From contig NZ_JACHJL010000010.1 of the NCBI RefSeq assembly GCF_014203645.1, forward strand, positions 124,001 to 188,000: a stretch of DNA of 64,000 nt, read 5' to 3'. Shown in pieces: positions 44,140 to 52,560 of this stretch (the first letter of the stretch is position 1; every line of letters begins with the position of its first letter). Position numbers and translations under genes: made by a program. This DNA is from Streptomyces zagrosensis. GTDB taxonomy: Bacteria > Actinomycetota > Actinomycetes > Streptomycetales > Streptomycetaceae. The notes below the pieces were generated by a model. The model was not told where the DNA came from. It did no database searches and saw nothing but the letters and a program-made list of their open reading frames with translations.

Positions 44140-45110
44140 TGAACGGCGATGTCACGGCCACTGCGACGACCGGCGCCTCGAACCGGCCGCAGGTGGCCGC
44201 AGGGTCGGGCCACGGTGATGATCGCCGGCGCCACGCCTACGTCTATGCCGTCGGGTGGCACGAGCCGGCCTTGACTGAGGCCGCGGCCGGCGCGCCGGGG
44301 CTCGACGGGGCGGCGGTACGCACCGTCTGCGCGGACGGGCTGAGCGCGCTGGTGTGCGACGTACCAGCGGACGCTTTCGGCGAGGAGGGGTTGCGCGGCC
44401 AGATGGAGGACTTGGACCGGCTGGCGGCCATCGCCAGATCGCACCATGCCCTGGTGGTCGCGGCCAATGCGCTGACCACGGTGCTGCCGATGCGGCTCGG
44501 CACGGTCTACCGGGACGAGGCCCGGGTCGCCCACATGCTCCAGGAGCACGGCGGGGCCCTGCGGACGCTGCTCGACCGGTTGGAGGGACACGCCGAGTGG
44601 GGCGTCAAGGTCTACGCCGACCCCCGCGCCATGCCCCCGGCGGCGGCCCCTCAGTCTGGTGCCGCAACTGCCGGCTCCGCCAGTTCCGCCGGCTCACCCG
44701 GGCGCGCCTATCTGCGGCAGCGGCGAGCTGTGCGGGACGCTCACCATGCGGTGTATCGCACGGCGCGCGACGTCGTGGCCCGGATACACGAGCAGGCCGC
44801 AGCGCTTGCGGCCGGCCATGTCGCGCACCACCCCCAGCAGGGCGAACTGGCGACGGCTTCCGGCGAAAACCTGGCCAACGACGCCTACCTGGTGTCCGTA
44901 GAGCACACCGACGCCTTCCAAGCCGCGGTACGCCAGGCGGCGGCGGACGCACCAGGCGTACGCGTCGAGGTGACGGGCCCCTGGGCCCCGTACTCCTTCG
45001 CCGCCACCTCGCCGCCGGCCCCCGAGACGGCCCCCGACACCGGCAGCGACAGCGGCACCGGCACCGGCACCGGCAGCGACCCTGGAGCAGGGGCGGGCCA
45101 TGGACGCTGA
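44139..45110 (+). CDS. gvpL: Gas vesicle protein GvpL
   Basis: 323 residues from ATG 44139 (TGATG overlap with gvpJ). GvpF/L family with HAYVYAVGWHEPALTEAA, LSALVCDVPADAF and VLPMRLGTVYRDE, and the C-terminal domain ending GPWAPYSFAA. A Gly/Ser/Thr/Asp repeat tail (about 300-322) is added, encoded by GGCACC-like repeats. In other species GvpL binds several other Gvp proteins and may nucleate assembly. Confidence 0.9.
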   Translation: MNGDVTATATTGASNRPQVAAGSGHGDDRRRHAYVYAVGWHEPALTEAAAGAPGLDGAAVRTVCADGLSALVCDVPADAFGEEGLRGQMEDLDRLAAIARSHHALVVAANALTTVLPMRLGTVYRDEARVAHMLQEHGGALRTLLDRLEGHAEWGVKVYADPRAMPPAAAPQSGAATAGSASSAGSPGRAYLRQRRAVRDAHHAVYRTARDVVARIHEQAAALAAGHVAHHPQQGELATASGENLANDAYLVSVEHTDAFQAAVRQAAADAPGVRVEVTGPWAPYSFAATSPPAPETAPDTGSDSGTGTGTGSDPGAGAGHGR

Positions 45111-45318
45111 GCTGCCGGTGGCCGGCGTCGGTGCCCCGGGGCTCGAAGCCCTTGCCGGGCGGCAGGTCGCCCTGATCGATCTGCTCGACCGGCTGCTCAC
45201 CGGGGGCGCCGTCCTCACCGGCGACCTGGTGCTCTCCATCGCCGATGTGGACCTGGTGCACATCAATGTGCGGGCGGTCATCCGCTCGATCACCGCCGAG
45301 AATCTCGCTCCATGGTGA
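45100..45318 (+). CDS. gvpS: Gas vesicle protein GvpS (GvpA-like, short)
   Basis: 72 residues from ATG 45100, overlapping the gvpL 3' end. The GvpA/J fold is recognisable: LIDLLDRLLTGGAVLTGDLV, DLVHINVRAVIRSI. It ends soon after the second helix, with no tail, like GvpS of Streptomyces clusters, and is the third GvpA-related gene in the locus. Confidence 0.87.
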   Translation: MDAELPVAGVGAPGLEALAGRQVALIDLLDRLLTGGAVLTGDLVLSIADVDLVHINVRAVIRSITAENLAPW

Positions 45319-45362
45319 GCGACGGCGAGCCCGGCGCGGGAGGGCAGGAGAGGAGTGAAACC

Positions 45363-45926
45363 GTGCACGATCTGCCCGATACGGCCAAGCCCTTTGCCGC
45401 TGCGGACGTCACCAAGACGGTGAGCGCCACAGGCGCCGTCAACACCACGGCCACCCTCAACACCATGCACACCGGGGGCATCACAAATGCCCGGAACAGC
45501 CCAAATGCCATAAACACCGTAAACGCCATAGGCACCATAAACACTGCGCATCTCGCAGATGCCCTGAACGCCGTGACCGCCGCGGATGCCGTAACCACCG
45601 TGACCGCCACGCGCACCGCCGGGGTGCGGCAAGGCACCAGCCCGGTTCCGGCCGCGCGCCGGCTGAACGCCGATCCGGAGACGGTGGAACGGGATCTGAT
45701 CCGACTCGTGCTCACCATCGTGGAGTTGCTGCGTCAGCTCATGGAACGTACGGCGATACACCGAGTCGATCAGGGGGACCTGGACGAGGAGCAGGAGGAG
45801 CGAGTCGGCTGCACACTGCTGGCGTTGGAGGATCGAATGGCTGAGCTGTGTGATCGCTACGGGCTGACGATGGACGACCTCAACCTCGATCTGGGCCCCC
45901 TGGGTTCCCTCCTGCCGCGCGACTGA
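45363..45926 (+). CDS. gvpK: Gas vesicle protein GvpK with repeat-rich N-terminal extension
   Basis: 187 residues from GTG 45363 behind GAGAGGAG; an alternative ATG at 45312 overlaps the gvpS stop. The GvpK domain is the last 90 residues (LNADPETVERDLIRLVLTIV, ELLRQLMERTAIHRVDQGDL, ALEDRMAELCDRYGLTMDDL, NLDLGPLGSLLP). The roughly 85 residues before it are a Thr/Asn/Ala/Val low-complexity run with a three-residue period (NTV NAI GTI NTA), which is not part of normal GvpK proteins. GvpK is needed for vesicle growth in other species. Last gene of the cluster. Confidence 0.9.
   Translation: MHDLPDTAKPFAAADVTKTVSATGAVNTTATLNTMHTGGITNARNSPNAINTVNAIGTINTAHLADALNAVTAADAVTTVTATRTAGVRQGTSPVPAARRLNADPETVERDLIRLVLTIVELLRQLMERTAIHRVDQGDLDEEQEERVGCTLLALEDRMAELCDRYGLTMDDLNLDLGPLGSLLPRD
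45430..45618 (+). repeat. Degenerate 9-bp repeats inside gvpK
   Basis: About twenty imperfect 9-base units of the type AACGCCATA / AACACCGTA run in frame through the gvpK N-terminus, giving a three-residue period. Base composition is more AT-rich than the rest of the cluster. Confidence 0.7.
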
Positions 45927-45968
45927 CCCCGGCATCCCTGCCCCACCCGGTGCGGCGCTGGCGCACGC

Positions 45969-46880
45969 TCACACCGGCAGCGATGCCGCCGTTTCGCGCA
46001 GCCCGGCCAGGGCCTGCCGCAGCAGCGGATGCCCCTCCGTGCCCGAGCGCACCGCCGTGAACACCTTGCGGGTGGGCCCGTGACCGCGTACGGGCCGCAC
46101 CGCTGCACCAGCGGCCACCGCTCCGGGCAGCGCGGACCTGGGCACCAGGGCGACCCCCGCTCCCACGGCGACCAGCGCGCACACCGCCCTGAAGTCGTCC
46201 GACAAGGACGCCACCCGGGGTTGGAACCGCGCCTTGTGGCAGGCGAGGACCACGGCGTCATGCACCGGGTTGCCCGGCCACGGCGTGATCCATGGATCGC
46301 CTGCCAGGGCCGCGAGGTCCACATCGGGCGCCTCGGCCCGGGGGTGGTCCGGCGGCAGCACCACGTCGAACGGTTCGGCGTACAACGGCTCGCGCAGCAT
46401 GCGGTCGTCCCAGCGCCCCAGCGTCTGCCGATCCTCCACGGCCACGGCCACATCGGCCTCGCCAGCGATCAGCAGCCGGTGGCACTCCTTGCCCTCGGCG
46501 TCCTTGACCCGCACCCGTACGCCCGGGGCCAACTCGCGCAGCGCCACCAGGGTGGGGGCAACGACTTCGGTGATCGCGGTCGCAAACGCGGCGATGGTCA
46601 CCTCGCCGGTCACGCCCGCCGCGCAGGCGGCGACGTCGGCCTCTGCGCGTTCGAGTTGTGCGGCGATCTTGGTGGCGTGTGTGGCGAGCACGGCGCCGGT
46701 GGCGGTCAGCCGTACCGCCCGGCCACGCCGCTCAAGGAGCGCATGACCCACCTCAGTCTCCAACACGGCGAGTTGTTGGGATACGGCGGAGGGCGAGAGA
46801 TAGAGCGCCTGCGCGGCGGCGGTGACGGTGCCGTGATCTGCGAGAGCCCGCAGTACACGCAGCCTTCTGGGGTCGATCAC
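45969..46880 (-). CDS. LysR-family regulator divergent from tdh-kbl
   Basis: 303 residues from GTG 46880. N-terminal HTH (about 1-65): LRVLRALADHGTVTAAAQAL, YLSPSAVSQQLAVLETEVG. Then a type 2 periplasmic-binding-like effector domain (about 90-295) with VTIAAFATAITEVVAPTL. This shape resembles LysG/ArgP-like actinobacterial LysR proteins that sense amino acids. It diverges from the threonine catabolism genes with 96 bases between, and a perfect palindrome lies there, so it most likely controls tdh-kbl and itself. Confidence 0.93.
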   Translation of the reverse strand: MIDPRRLRVLRALADHGTVTAAAQALYLSPSAVSQQLAVLETEVGHALLERRGRAVRLTATGAVLATHATKIAAQLERAEADVAACAAGVTGEVTIAAFATAITEVVAPTLVALRELAPGVRVRVKDAEGKECHRLLIAGEADVAVAVEDRQTLGRWDDRMLREPLYAEPFDVVLPPDHPRAEAPDVDLAALAGDPWITPWPGNPVHDAVVLACHKARFQPRVASLSDDFRAVCALVAVGAGVALVPRSALPGAVAAGAAVRPVRGHGPTRKVFTAVRSGTEGHPLLRQALAGLRETAASLPV

Positions 46881-46897
46881 CGGGGCAGTATTCCATG

Positions 46898-46920
46898 CCT
46901 GTGAAGCTGAGCTTCACAGG
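46898..46920. promoter_or_regulatory. Perfect 11+1+11 palindrome in the LysR/tdh gap
   Basis: CCTGTGAAGCT, centre G, AGCTTCACAGG. It lies 17 bases from the LysR start and 57 from tdh. It contains the LysR-type T-N11-A form several times over. Almost certainly the operator of the adjacent LysR protein. Confidence 0.8.
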
Positions 46921-46976
46921 TGACCTGGGAAAATGGCGATGGACTTCATAGCGTGAGCGCAGCACAGTGGGCGCCC

Positions 46977-48017
46977 ATGAAGGCATTGGTGAAGGCCGCC
47001 GCTGGGCCCGGCATCGAACTGACCGAGGTGCCGACCCCGCAGGCCGGGGCGGGCCAAGTGCTGATCCGAGTGCTGCGCACGGGGATTTGCGGCACCGATC
47101 TGCACATTGAAAGCTGGGACGACTGGGCGGCCCGCTCGGTTCGTACGCCCCTGATCGTCGGCCATGAGTTCGTCGGCGAGGTGGTGGAGGTGGGTGCCGG
47201 CGTCGCGGATGTGACGCCGGGTGACACGGTCAGCGGCGAGGGCCATCTGGTGTGCGGGAAGTGCCGCAACTGCATGGCCGGACGGCGCCATCTGTGCATC
47301 CGTACGATCGGTCTCGGTGTGCACACCGATGGCGCGTTCGCCGAGTACGTGGTGCTGCCCGCGTCCAATGTCTGGGTCCACCGGCATGACATCGACCTCG
47401 ACGTGGCCGCGATCTTCGACCCGTTCGGCAATGCGGTGCACACCGCGCTGGCCTTCCCCGTGCTGGGCGAGGACGTGCTGGTCACCGGGGCTGGCCCGAT
47501 CGGCATGATGGCCGCGGCGATCGCCGCCCACGCGGGCGCGCGCCATGTGGTGATCACCGACGTCAGCCCGTACCGGCTCGATCTCGCGCGCAAGATGGGC
47601 GCCACCGTCAGCCTGGACGTCAGCGCCCACTCCATCGCCGGCGTCATGCCCGACCTCGGCATGAGTGAGGGCTTCGATATCGGTTTGGAGATGTCGGGGC
47701 GCGCGGAGGCGCTGCGCGACATGATCGCCACCATGAGCCCCGGCGGCCGGATCGCGGTGCTTGGCCTGCCTGCCGAGGAGGTCCCGGTGGACATGGCGAC
47801 GGTGGTGACCCGCATGCTCACGCTGCGCGGCATCTACGGCCGTGAGATGTACGAGACCTGGTACGCGATGTCCGTGCTGCTCCAAAGCGGCTTGGACATC
47901 TCGCCGGTGATCACGCATCGGTTCGGCTACGAGCAGCATGCGCAGGCGTTCGCCACCGCACGCTCCGGCAACTGCGGCAAGGTCATCATTGACTGGACCC
48001 GCGCTGCCCTGACCTGA
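46977..48017 (+). CDS. tdh: L-threonine 3-dehydrogenase
   Basis: 346 residues from ATG 46977. Zinc-dependent medium-chain dehydrogenase: catalytic zinc ligands in GICGTDLHI and VGHEFVGEV, structural zinc in VCGKCRNCMAGRRHLC, NAD-binding VTGAGPIGMMAAAIAAHAGA. It oxidises threonine to 2-amino-3-oxobutanoate. The product is handed to the kbl enzyme encoded 110 bases downstream, giving glycine and acetyl-CoA. The downstream gene identity strongly supports this assignment over other alcohol dehydrogenases. Confidence 0.95.
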   Translation: MKALVKAAAGPGIELTEVPTPQAGAGQVLIRVLRTGICGTDLHIESWDDWAARSVRTPLIVGHEFVGEVVEVGAGVADVTPGDTVSGEGHLVCGKCRNCMAGRRHLCIRTIGLGVHTDGAFAEYVVLPASNVWVHRHDIDLDVAAIFDPFGNAVHTALAFPVLGEDVLVTGAGPIGMMAAAIAAHAGARHVVITDVSPYRLDLARKMGATVSLDVSAHSIAGVMPDLGMSEGFDIGLEMSGRAEALRDMIATMSPGGRIAVLGLPAEEVPVDMATVVTRMLTLRGIYGREMYETWYAMSVLLQSGLDISPVITHRFGYEQHAQAFATARSGNCGKVIIDWTRAALT

Positions 48018-48046
48018 CCTGACCTGCCCTGACCTGCCCTGACCTG
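48006..48046. repeat. Tandem CTGACC / CCCTGACCTG repeats between tdh and kbl
   Basis: After the tdh stop the pentamer TGACC and decamer CCCTGACCTG recur in a 40-base run. No dyad; probably slippage in a spacer of otherwise co-transcribed genes. Confidence 0.7.
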
Positions 48047-48127
48047 GTTCCGCCTGGCCGATCGCCCCAGTGGCCGCCGGCCTGGCCTTCGCCGCGTACC
48101 CACCGATCCGTCCCCGAAGGAGTCCCC

Positions 48128-49312
48128 GTGTTCGACAGCGTGCGCCAGGATCTGCGTGCCCAGTTGGAGGAGATCCGCGACGCCGGCCTGTACAAGTCCG
48201 AGCGTGTGATCTCCAGCCCGCAGTCCGCGAGCGTCCGCGTTGGCGGCGAGGCGGTCGTCAACTTCTGCTCCAACAACTACCTCGACCTCGCGGATCACCC
48301 CGAGGTGATCGCCGCGGCCAAGCAGGCGCTGGACGACTGGGGCTTCGGCATGGCCTCGGTGCGGTTCATCTGCGGCACCCAGGAGCCGCACAAGGAGTTG
48401 GAGCGACGGCTCTCGGAGTTCCTCGGCACTGAGGACACGATCCTCTACAGCTCCTGCTTCGACGCCAACGGCGGGGTCTTTGAAACGCTGCTGTCCGAAG
48501 CGGACGCGGTGATCTCCGACGAGCTCAACCACGCCAGCATCATCGACGGCATCCGGCTGTCCAAGGCGGCCCGCTTCCGCTACCGCAACCGTGACCTGGC
48601 CGACTTGGAGCGCTGCCTGAAGGAGGCGTCAGGGGCGCGCCGCAAGCTCATCGTGACCGACGGCGTCTTTTCCATGGACGGCTACATCGCGCCGCTGGAC
48701 GAGATCTGCGACCTGGCCGAGCGGTACGGCGCCATGGTGATGGTGGATGACTCGCACGCCGTTGGCTTCGTCGGCGCGCACGGCCGTGGCACACCCGAGT
48801 TGTACGGGGTCAGCGAGCGGATCGACATCATCACCGGCACGCTCGGCAAGGCGCTCGGTGGCGCCAGCGGTGGCTATGTCGCCGCCCGCGCCGAGATCGT
48901 CGAGTTGCTGCGCCAGCGCTCGCGTCCGTACCTGTTCTCCAACTCGCTCGCCCCCTCCATCGTCGGCGCCTCGCTGAAGGTGCTCGACCTGCTGGCCGCA
49001 TCGGATGAGCAGCGTGAGCAGTTGCGTACGAACACGGCGCTGTTTCGCACGGAGATGACAGCGGCCGGATTCGATGTGCTGCCCGGCGAGCACGCCATCG
49101 CCCCGGTGATGGTCGGTGACGCGGCCCTGGCCGCCACGATGGCCGCGGCCCTGCTCGAACGGGGCATCTATGTGATCGCGTTCTCCTACCCGGTGGTACC
49201 CCAGGGCAAGGCCCGCATCCGCGTCCAGCTCTCGGCCGCGCACTCGACGGACGACGTACGCCGGGCGGTGGCCGCGTTCCGTGCGGTACGGAACGAGTTG
49301 GCCGCGCAGTAG
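48128..49312 (+). CDS. kbl: Glycine C-acetyltransferase (2-amino-3-ketobutyrate CoA ligase)
   Basis: 394 residues, with GAAGGAG before the GTG start. PLP-dependent alpha-oxoamine synthase: VNFCSNNYLDLADHPEVI, FICGTQEPHKELE, VDDSHAVGFVGAHGRGT and the PLP lysine in GTLGKALGGASGGY. It cleaves 2-amino-3-oxobutanoate with CoA to glycine and acetyl-CoA. The pair tdh-kbl is the classic threonine-to-glycine route. Close relatives (AKB ligase, 8-amino-7-oxononanoate synthase) are less likely given tdh next door. Confidence 0.95.
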   Translation: MFDSVRQDLRAQLEEIRDAGLYKSERVISSPQSASVRVGGEAVVNFCSNNYLDLADHPEVIAAAKQALDDWGFGMASVRFICGTQEPHKELERRLSEFLGTEDTILYSSCFDANGGVFETLLSEADAVISDELNHASIIDGIRLSKAARFRYRNRDLADLERCLKEASGARRKLIVTDGVFSMDGYIAPLDEICDLAERYGAMVMVDDSHAVGFVGAHGRGTPELYGVSERIDIITGTLGKALGGASGGYVAARAEIVELLRQRSRPYLFSNSLAPSIVGASLKVLDLLAASDEQREQLRTNTALFRTEMTAAGFDVLPGEHAIAPVMVGDAALAATMAAALLERGIYVIAFSYPVVPQGKARIRVQLSAAHSTDDVRRAVAAFRAVRNELAAQ

Positions 49313-49336
49313 CTGACGGGCACCGGCGGCGCGCGC

Positions 49337-49999
49337 TCAAGGTGTTTGGAGGACCACGACCCAGCAGGTGAGCGGCTCTTTGGTGTGGTAGGTCTGGCCG
49401 GCCCGCTGATCTACGAGGCGGGCCGCGCCGCGCTGGGTCAGCTCCGCGATGTGGGCCGGGAATCCCCTGGCGTCCCAGATGTGTGACAGCACGGTCAGCA
49501 CCGTGTATCCGCCGGGCCTGGCCGCCGCGACGAGCGAGTCGATGCCCTCCGGGCCGACGTGCCCCGCGGTGAACGTCCCGGCGCAGACGACGGCGCCGTA
49601 GCCGCCCTGGTGCGCCGGTAGCGGCCGGGTGATGTCGGCGATGGCGAGATGTCGGTAGATGCCCTTCTGCCTGGCCACGTCGAGCATCCCCGAGGAGAGG
49701 TCAACGCCATCGACGGCGGTGAACTCGCGCTGCGCCAACTCAACGCCGACCAGCCCGGTGCCGCAGGCGGCGTCCAGCACCTCGGTGTCCGGCGGGACCA
49801 GTTCGGCAACCCGAGCGGCGGCGAGCGCGGGCCCCACATAGCCCAGGTTCGCCGTGTCCCGCTCGTAGTCCCGCGCCCAGTCGTCGTAGATGCCGGTGCG
49901 CTCTTCGACGTCTCCGCTGAGGGAGTACATCCGGCGCAAGATGGGATGGTCCACGCCGACCTGGTCGGCCTCGTCAGTCTCGCTGGCGTCGTCGCTCAC
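49337..49999 (-). CDS. Class I SAM-dependent methyltransferase (WBSCR27-like)
   Basis: 220 residues. YDDWARDYERDTANLGYVGP at the front and VLDAACGTGLVGVELAQR (SAM motif I), DGVDLSSGMLDVARQKG, then YGAVVCAGTFTAGHVGPEGI are the pattern of the WBSCR27-type methyltransferases. Substrate unknown. It converges on kbl with only 24 bases between. Confidence 0.85.
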   Translation of the reverse strand: MSDDASETDEADQVGVDHPILRRMYSLSGDVEERTGIYDDWARDYERDTANLGYVGPALAAARVAELVPPDTEVLDAACGTGLVGVELAQREFTAVDGVDLSSGMLDVARQKGIYRHLAIADITRPLPAHQGGYGAVVCAGTFTAGHVGPEGIDSLVAAARPGGYTVLTVLSHIWDARGFPAHIAELTQRGAARLVDQRAGQTYHTKEPLTCWVVVLQTP

Positions 50000-50066
50000 C
50001 CGAAGTTCCTACCCCAGCCATGCGGGTGCGTAAAGACCGTATCGGCCAGCTGGATGACGCGGTGCG

Positions 50067-50987
50067 CTAGGCGCCGCGGCCCACCGGGTTGTGGCGGATC
50101 ACGGTCTCGATGAGGCCCGGTGTCGCGTCGGGAAAGTCCATGGCCACCAGGCCGAGCCCGGTCAGGAAGCGGCCGTTCGGGCCAGTCAGGAAGTGGCGGA
50201 CGCGGGGGTTGAGGTATTGGGCGCCCGTCAGCGGGGAGCCTGCTGCGGAGGTGCTGACGTAGTTCACGTAGAGCTTGCCGGGCCGTGCGGCGGCCTTACG
50301 GAAGTGCCGTTCCACCGCGCGGTACTTGGCAGCGAGGGTGGCCGGCTCGTCGTTCTGGATGTCCAGCAGTTTCGGGTCGCCGTACGGGATGCCCGGCAGT
50401 TTGGCGTTGTCGGCGAGCAGGACGACCTTGCCGCGGGCCTCCCCGAGTGTGGGCAGCGTCGCGTCGAGCCGAAACAGGGGGCGAAAGCCCGCCAGATACA
50501 GATCGAAAACGCGGCGGAACTCGGCGTCGGGCACCGTGGAGTGCTCCTGCCGCAGACGCATCAAGACAGTCTCTGTCGGATGGGCGCGCAAGAACGCCTC
50601 ACATGCCAGCAGCACATCCCCGAACAGCAACTTCTGGGACAGGGCCGCGTGGTGGACGACGAAGGCCGAGTGAAAGGACCGGCACCGGATGTCCAGGAAG
50701 CGGATGCCGGCATTCAGTTGCTCGGCGATGGTGCGGCGCTGGCAGGCGACCTGCGCGCCGCCTAGACGAACGCCCGAGTGATGCGTCCCGGGCAGGCTCA
50801 GACGCGCCACTGGCAGGTCGTCGGCGATCTGGGCGAGCCAGTCCTGGGTGGTGGGTCGGGGGGTACGCGGCGGTGCGGTGAGGGGCCCACTGCTCGCCGC
50901 GGCCGGGTGCCCGCCCGCGTACCCCGCGAGCCCACCCGCGGTTATAGTCGCCGCGCCGAACAGGAAGCCGCGCCGGTCCAAGCTCAT
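50067..50987 (-). CDS. Tat-exported phosphatidylinositol-specific phospholipase C-like protein
   Basis: 306 residues from ATG 50987 (AGAGGAC ahead); a longer frame to 51065 is not family-like. The N-terminus LDRRGFLFGAATITAGGLAG is a twin-arginine signal. The PI-PLC X domain shows both catalytic His regions, LSLPGTHHSG and AFVVHHAALSQ, and LDIRCRSF plus LMRLRQEHS. Such enzymes cleave phosphatidylinositol or GPI without calcium. PI is abundant in actinomycete membranes, so the secreted enzyme may act on self or neighbours. Confidence 0.92.
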   Translation of the reverse strand: MSLDRRGFLFGAATITAGGLAGYAGGHPAAASSGPLTAPPRTPRPTTQDWLAQIADDLPVARLSLPGTHHSGVRLGGAQVACQRRTIAEQLNAGIRFLDIRCRSFHSAFVVHHAALSQKLLFGDVLLACEAFLRAHPTETVLMRLRQEHSTVPDAEFRRVFDLYLAGFRPLFRLDATLPTLGEARGKVVLLADNAKLPGIPYGDPKLLDIQNDEPATLAAKYRAVERHFRKAAARPGKLYVNYVSTSAAGSPLTGAQYLNPRVRHFLTGPNGRFLTGLGLVAMDFPDATPGLIETVIRHNPVGRGA

Positions 50988-51308
50988 GTCGCGTCCTCTC
51001 GTGGCCATCTCATGGCCCGTCGAGTGTTCCGTGGAGACGGGGCGCACGGTAACAGCTTCGGCCACCTACCACGGGACTCATTCGGCCCATCGGCCTGGAC
51101 ACCGCGGATATGTGACGGGCTTTGCCCCCGTACGGCCCGTGTGTCCACCTGCGCGACGTGGCGCAAACCCACCGGGTCCGCCGACTCCTCTCGCCGGCCC
51201 GGTCCGCTCCCGGGCCCGCTCCCCCGACCCGCTTGCGCACCGCGGCGGTGCTCGGCTCGCCGAGAAAACCGGATGCCCCGGGGCGCGACCCTCTGCGAGG
51301 GTCCGGGC

Positions 51309-51854
51309 GTGGATGCTGTGGAGTGTAGTGACGTACTGCTTATCGGCGGACGCTCGGGCGTCGGCAAGTCAACCGTGGCCTGGGAGGTCTCCGCGCTGTT
51401 GCAGGCGGCGGGGACGGCGCACTGTCTGATCGAGGGCGACCTGATGGACCAGATACACCCGGCACCGCCCGACGACCCGGACCGCTCGGCGATCACCGAG
51501 CGGAACCTCGCGGCGGTCTGGGCCAATTACGCCGCGTTGGGGCAGCGCCGGCTGGTCTATACGAACACGGTGAGCATCCTGGAGGGCGCGATGTTCCGGC
51601 GGGTGCTGGGCGAGCCCGTACGGCTCGTGCCGCTCCTGCTGACCGCGCAGGACACCACCGCAGCCGAGCGGCTGGCGGGTCGCGAGATCGGTTCGCAGTG
51701 GGAGCCGCACGTCCAGCGCAGCGCCGTCATGGCGCGGCACCTCGCGGAGCACGCGCCGGCGGGCACCGTACGGGTGGCGACGGACGGCAGATCGGTGCCG
51801 GACATCGCCAGGGACGTGGTCGCGGCAACCGGCTGGGCAATCGATCATGCGTGA
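51309..51854 (+). CDS. P-loop kinase-like protein
   Basis: 181 residues from GTG 51309 (GAGGG 7 bases ahead). Walker A is LLIGGRSGVGKSTVA; LIEGDLMDQIHP looks like the substrate region of small-molecule kinases such as shikimate, gluconate or APS kinases. The lid-like AERLAGREIGSQWEPHVQRS follows. The substrate is not evident. It overlaps the next gene by 4 bases. The 321-base gap before it, shared with the divergent PI-PLC gene, shows no other gene. Confidence 0.82.
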   Translation: MDAVECSDVLLIGGRSGVGKSTVAWEVSALLQAAGTAHCLIEGDLMDQIHPAPPDDPDRSAITERNLAAVWANYAALGQRRLVYTNTVSILEGAMFRRVLGEPVRLVPLLLTAQDTTAAERLAGREIGSQWEPHVQRSAVMARHLAEHAPAGTVRVATDGRSVPDIARDVVAATGWAIDHA

Positions 51855-52423
51855 GCAAGCACTACACGGTCGTCAGCGGTTCGCACGCATCCACACTCGC
51901 CGTGTTCCGCGCGTTCGGCTGGGAGGCGCTGTCTCGGGGCAGCGGCATCACCGTACGGTACGCATCGCTCGCGCATCCGGACGCGTGGAGCGGCCCCAAT
52001 GCCCCCAAGACGGGCGGCTCCCCGGCCGCGTATCGACAGTTCAGTGACCTGGTGCGCGAGTTCGGCACCGGCCGCAGCGCGGCCATCGGCCAGGTCTCCC
52101 TCACCGACTCGCGGGCCGTCATCACCTACGACTCCCTCACCACGGCCATCGCCGCCATCCGCAACAGCACGGTCGGCGCGGTGAAGATGCCCGAACTCAC
52201 TCAGGTTGCGGACGGCTGGCTCCGGCTGCACGGCCAAAGCAAGCTGGAGGGCGCCAGCGACTGGATCTGCCTGGACCGGTACGGCAACGCGTACAACAAG
52301 GCAGTGGCCATCGTGACACCCGACGCACGGACCAAGGCGGCCCGGTTCGAGACGCTGGCGTGGCCGGACGGCAAGCCGCCCGCGCCGACCTGCACCGCCC
52401 CCAACCACCGCGCCACCGGCTGA
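51851..52423 (+). CDS. Hypothetical protein coupled to the P-loop kinase
   Basis: 190 residues from GTG 51851, overlapping the previous stop. Soluble, balanced composition, with two cysteines (DWICLDRYG, PTCTAPN). No motif I can name. Segments such as AAIGQVSLTDSRAVITYDSL and YGNAYNKAVAIVTPD look like a mixed alpha/beta fold. Translational coupling suggests the two proteins act together. Confidence 0.7.
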   Translation: MSKHYTVVSGSHASTLAVFRAFGWEALSRGSGITVRYASLAHPDAWSGPNAPKTGGSPAAYRQFSDLVREFGTGRSAAIGQVSLTDSRAVITYDSLTTAIAAIRNSTVGAVKMPELTQVADGWLRLHGQSKLEGASDWICLDRYGNAYNKAVAIVTPDARTKAARFETLAWPDGKPPAPTCTAPNHRATG

Positions 52424-52560
52424 CCCGCGCTTGCGGAGCCACCGACCGTGCGGGGTCGGTGCGCCATGCGAGTGACTGGCTAATATTTTACGGTTTGTCC
52501 GAGTGGTGGACGGGGACGCGATCACGGGGCAGCAGCACACCAGCGAAGGGCCGTGACGCC

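Noticed and set aside
44694..45935. 413-codon minus-strand open frame with YGVYGVYG-type repeats
   Set aside because: Antisense to gvpL-gvpS-gvpK; the repeats are the complement of the gvpK 9-bp repeats.
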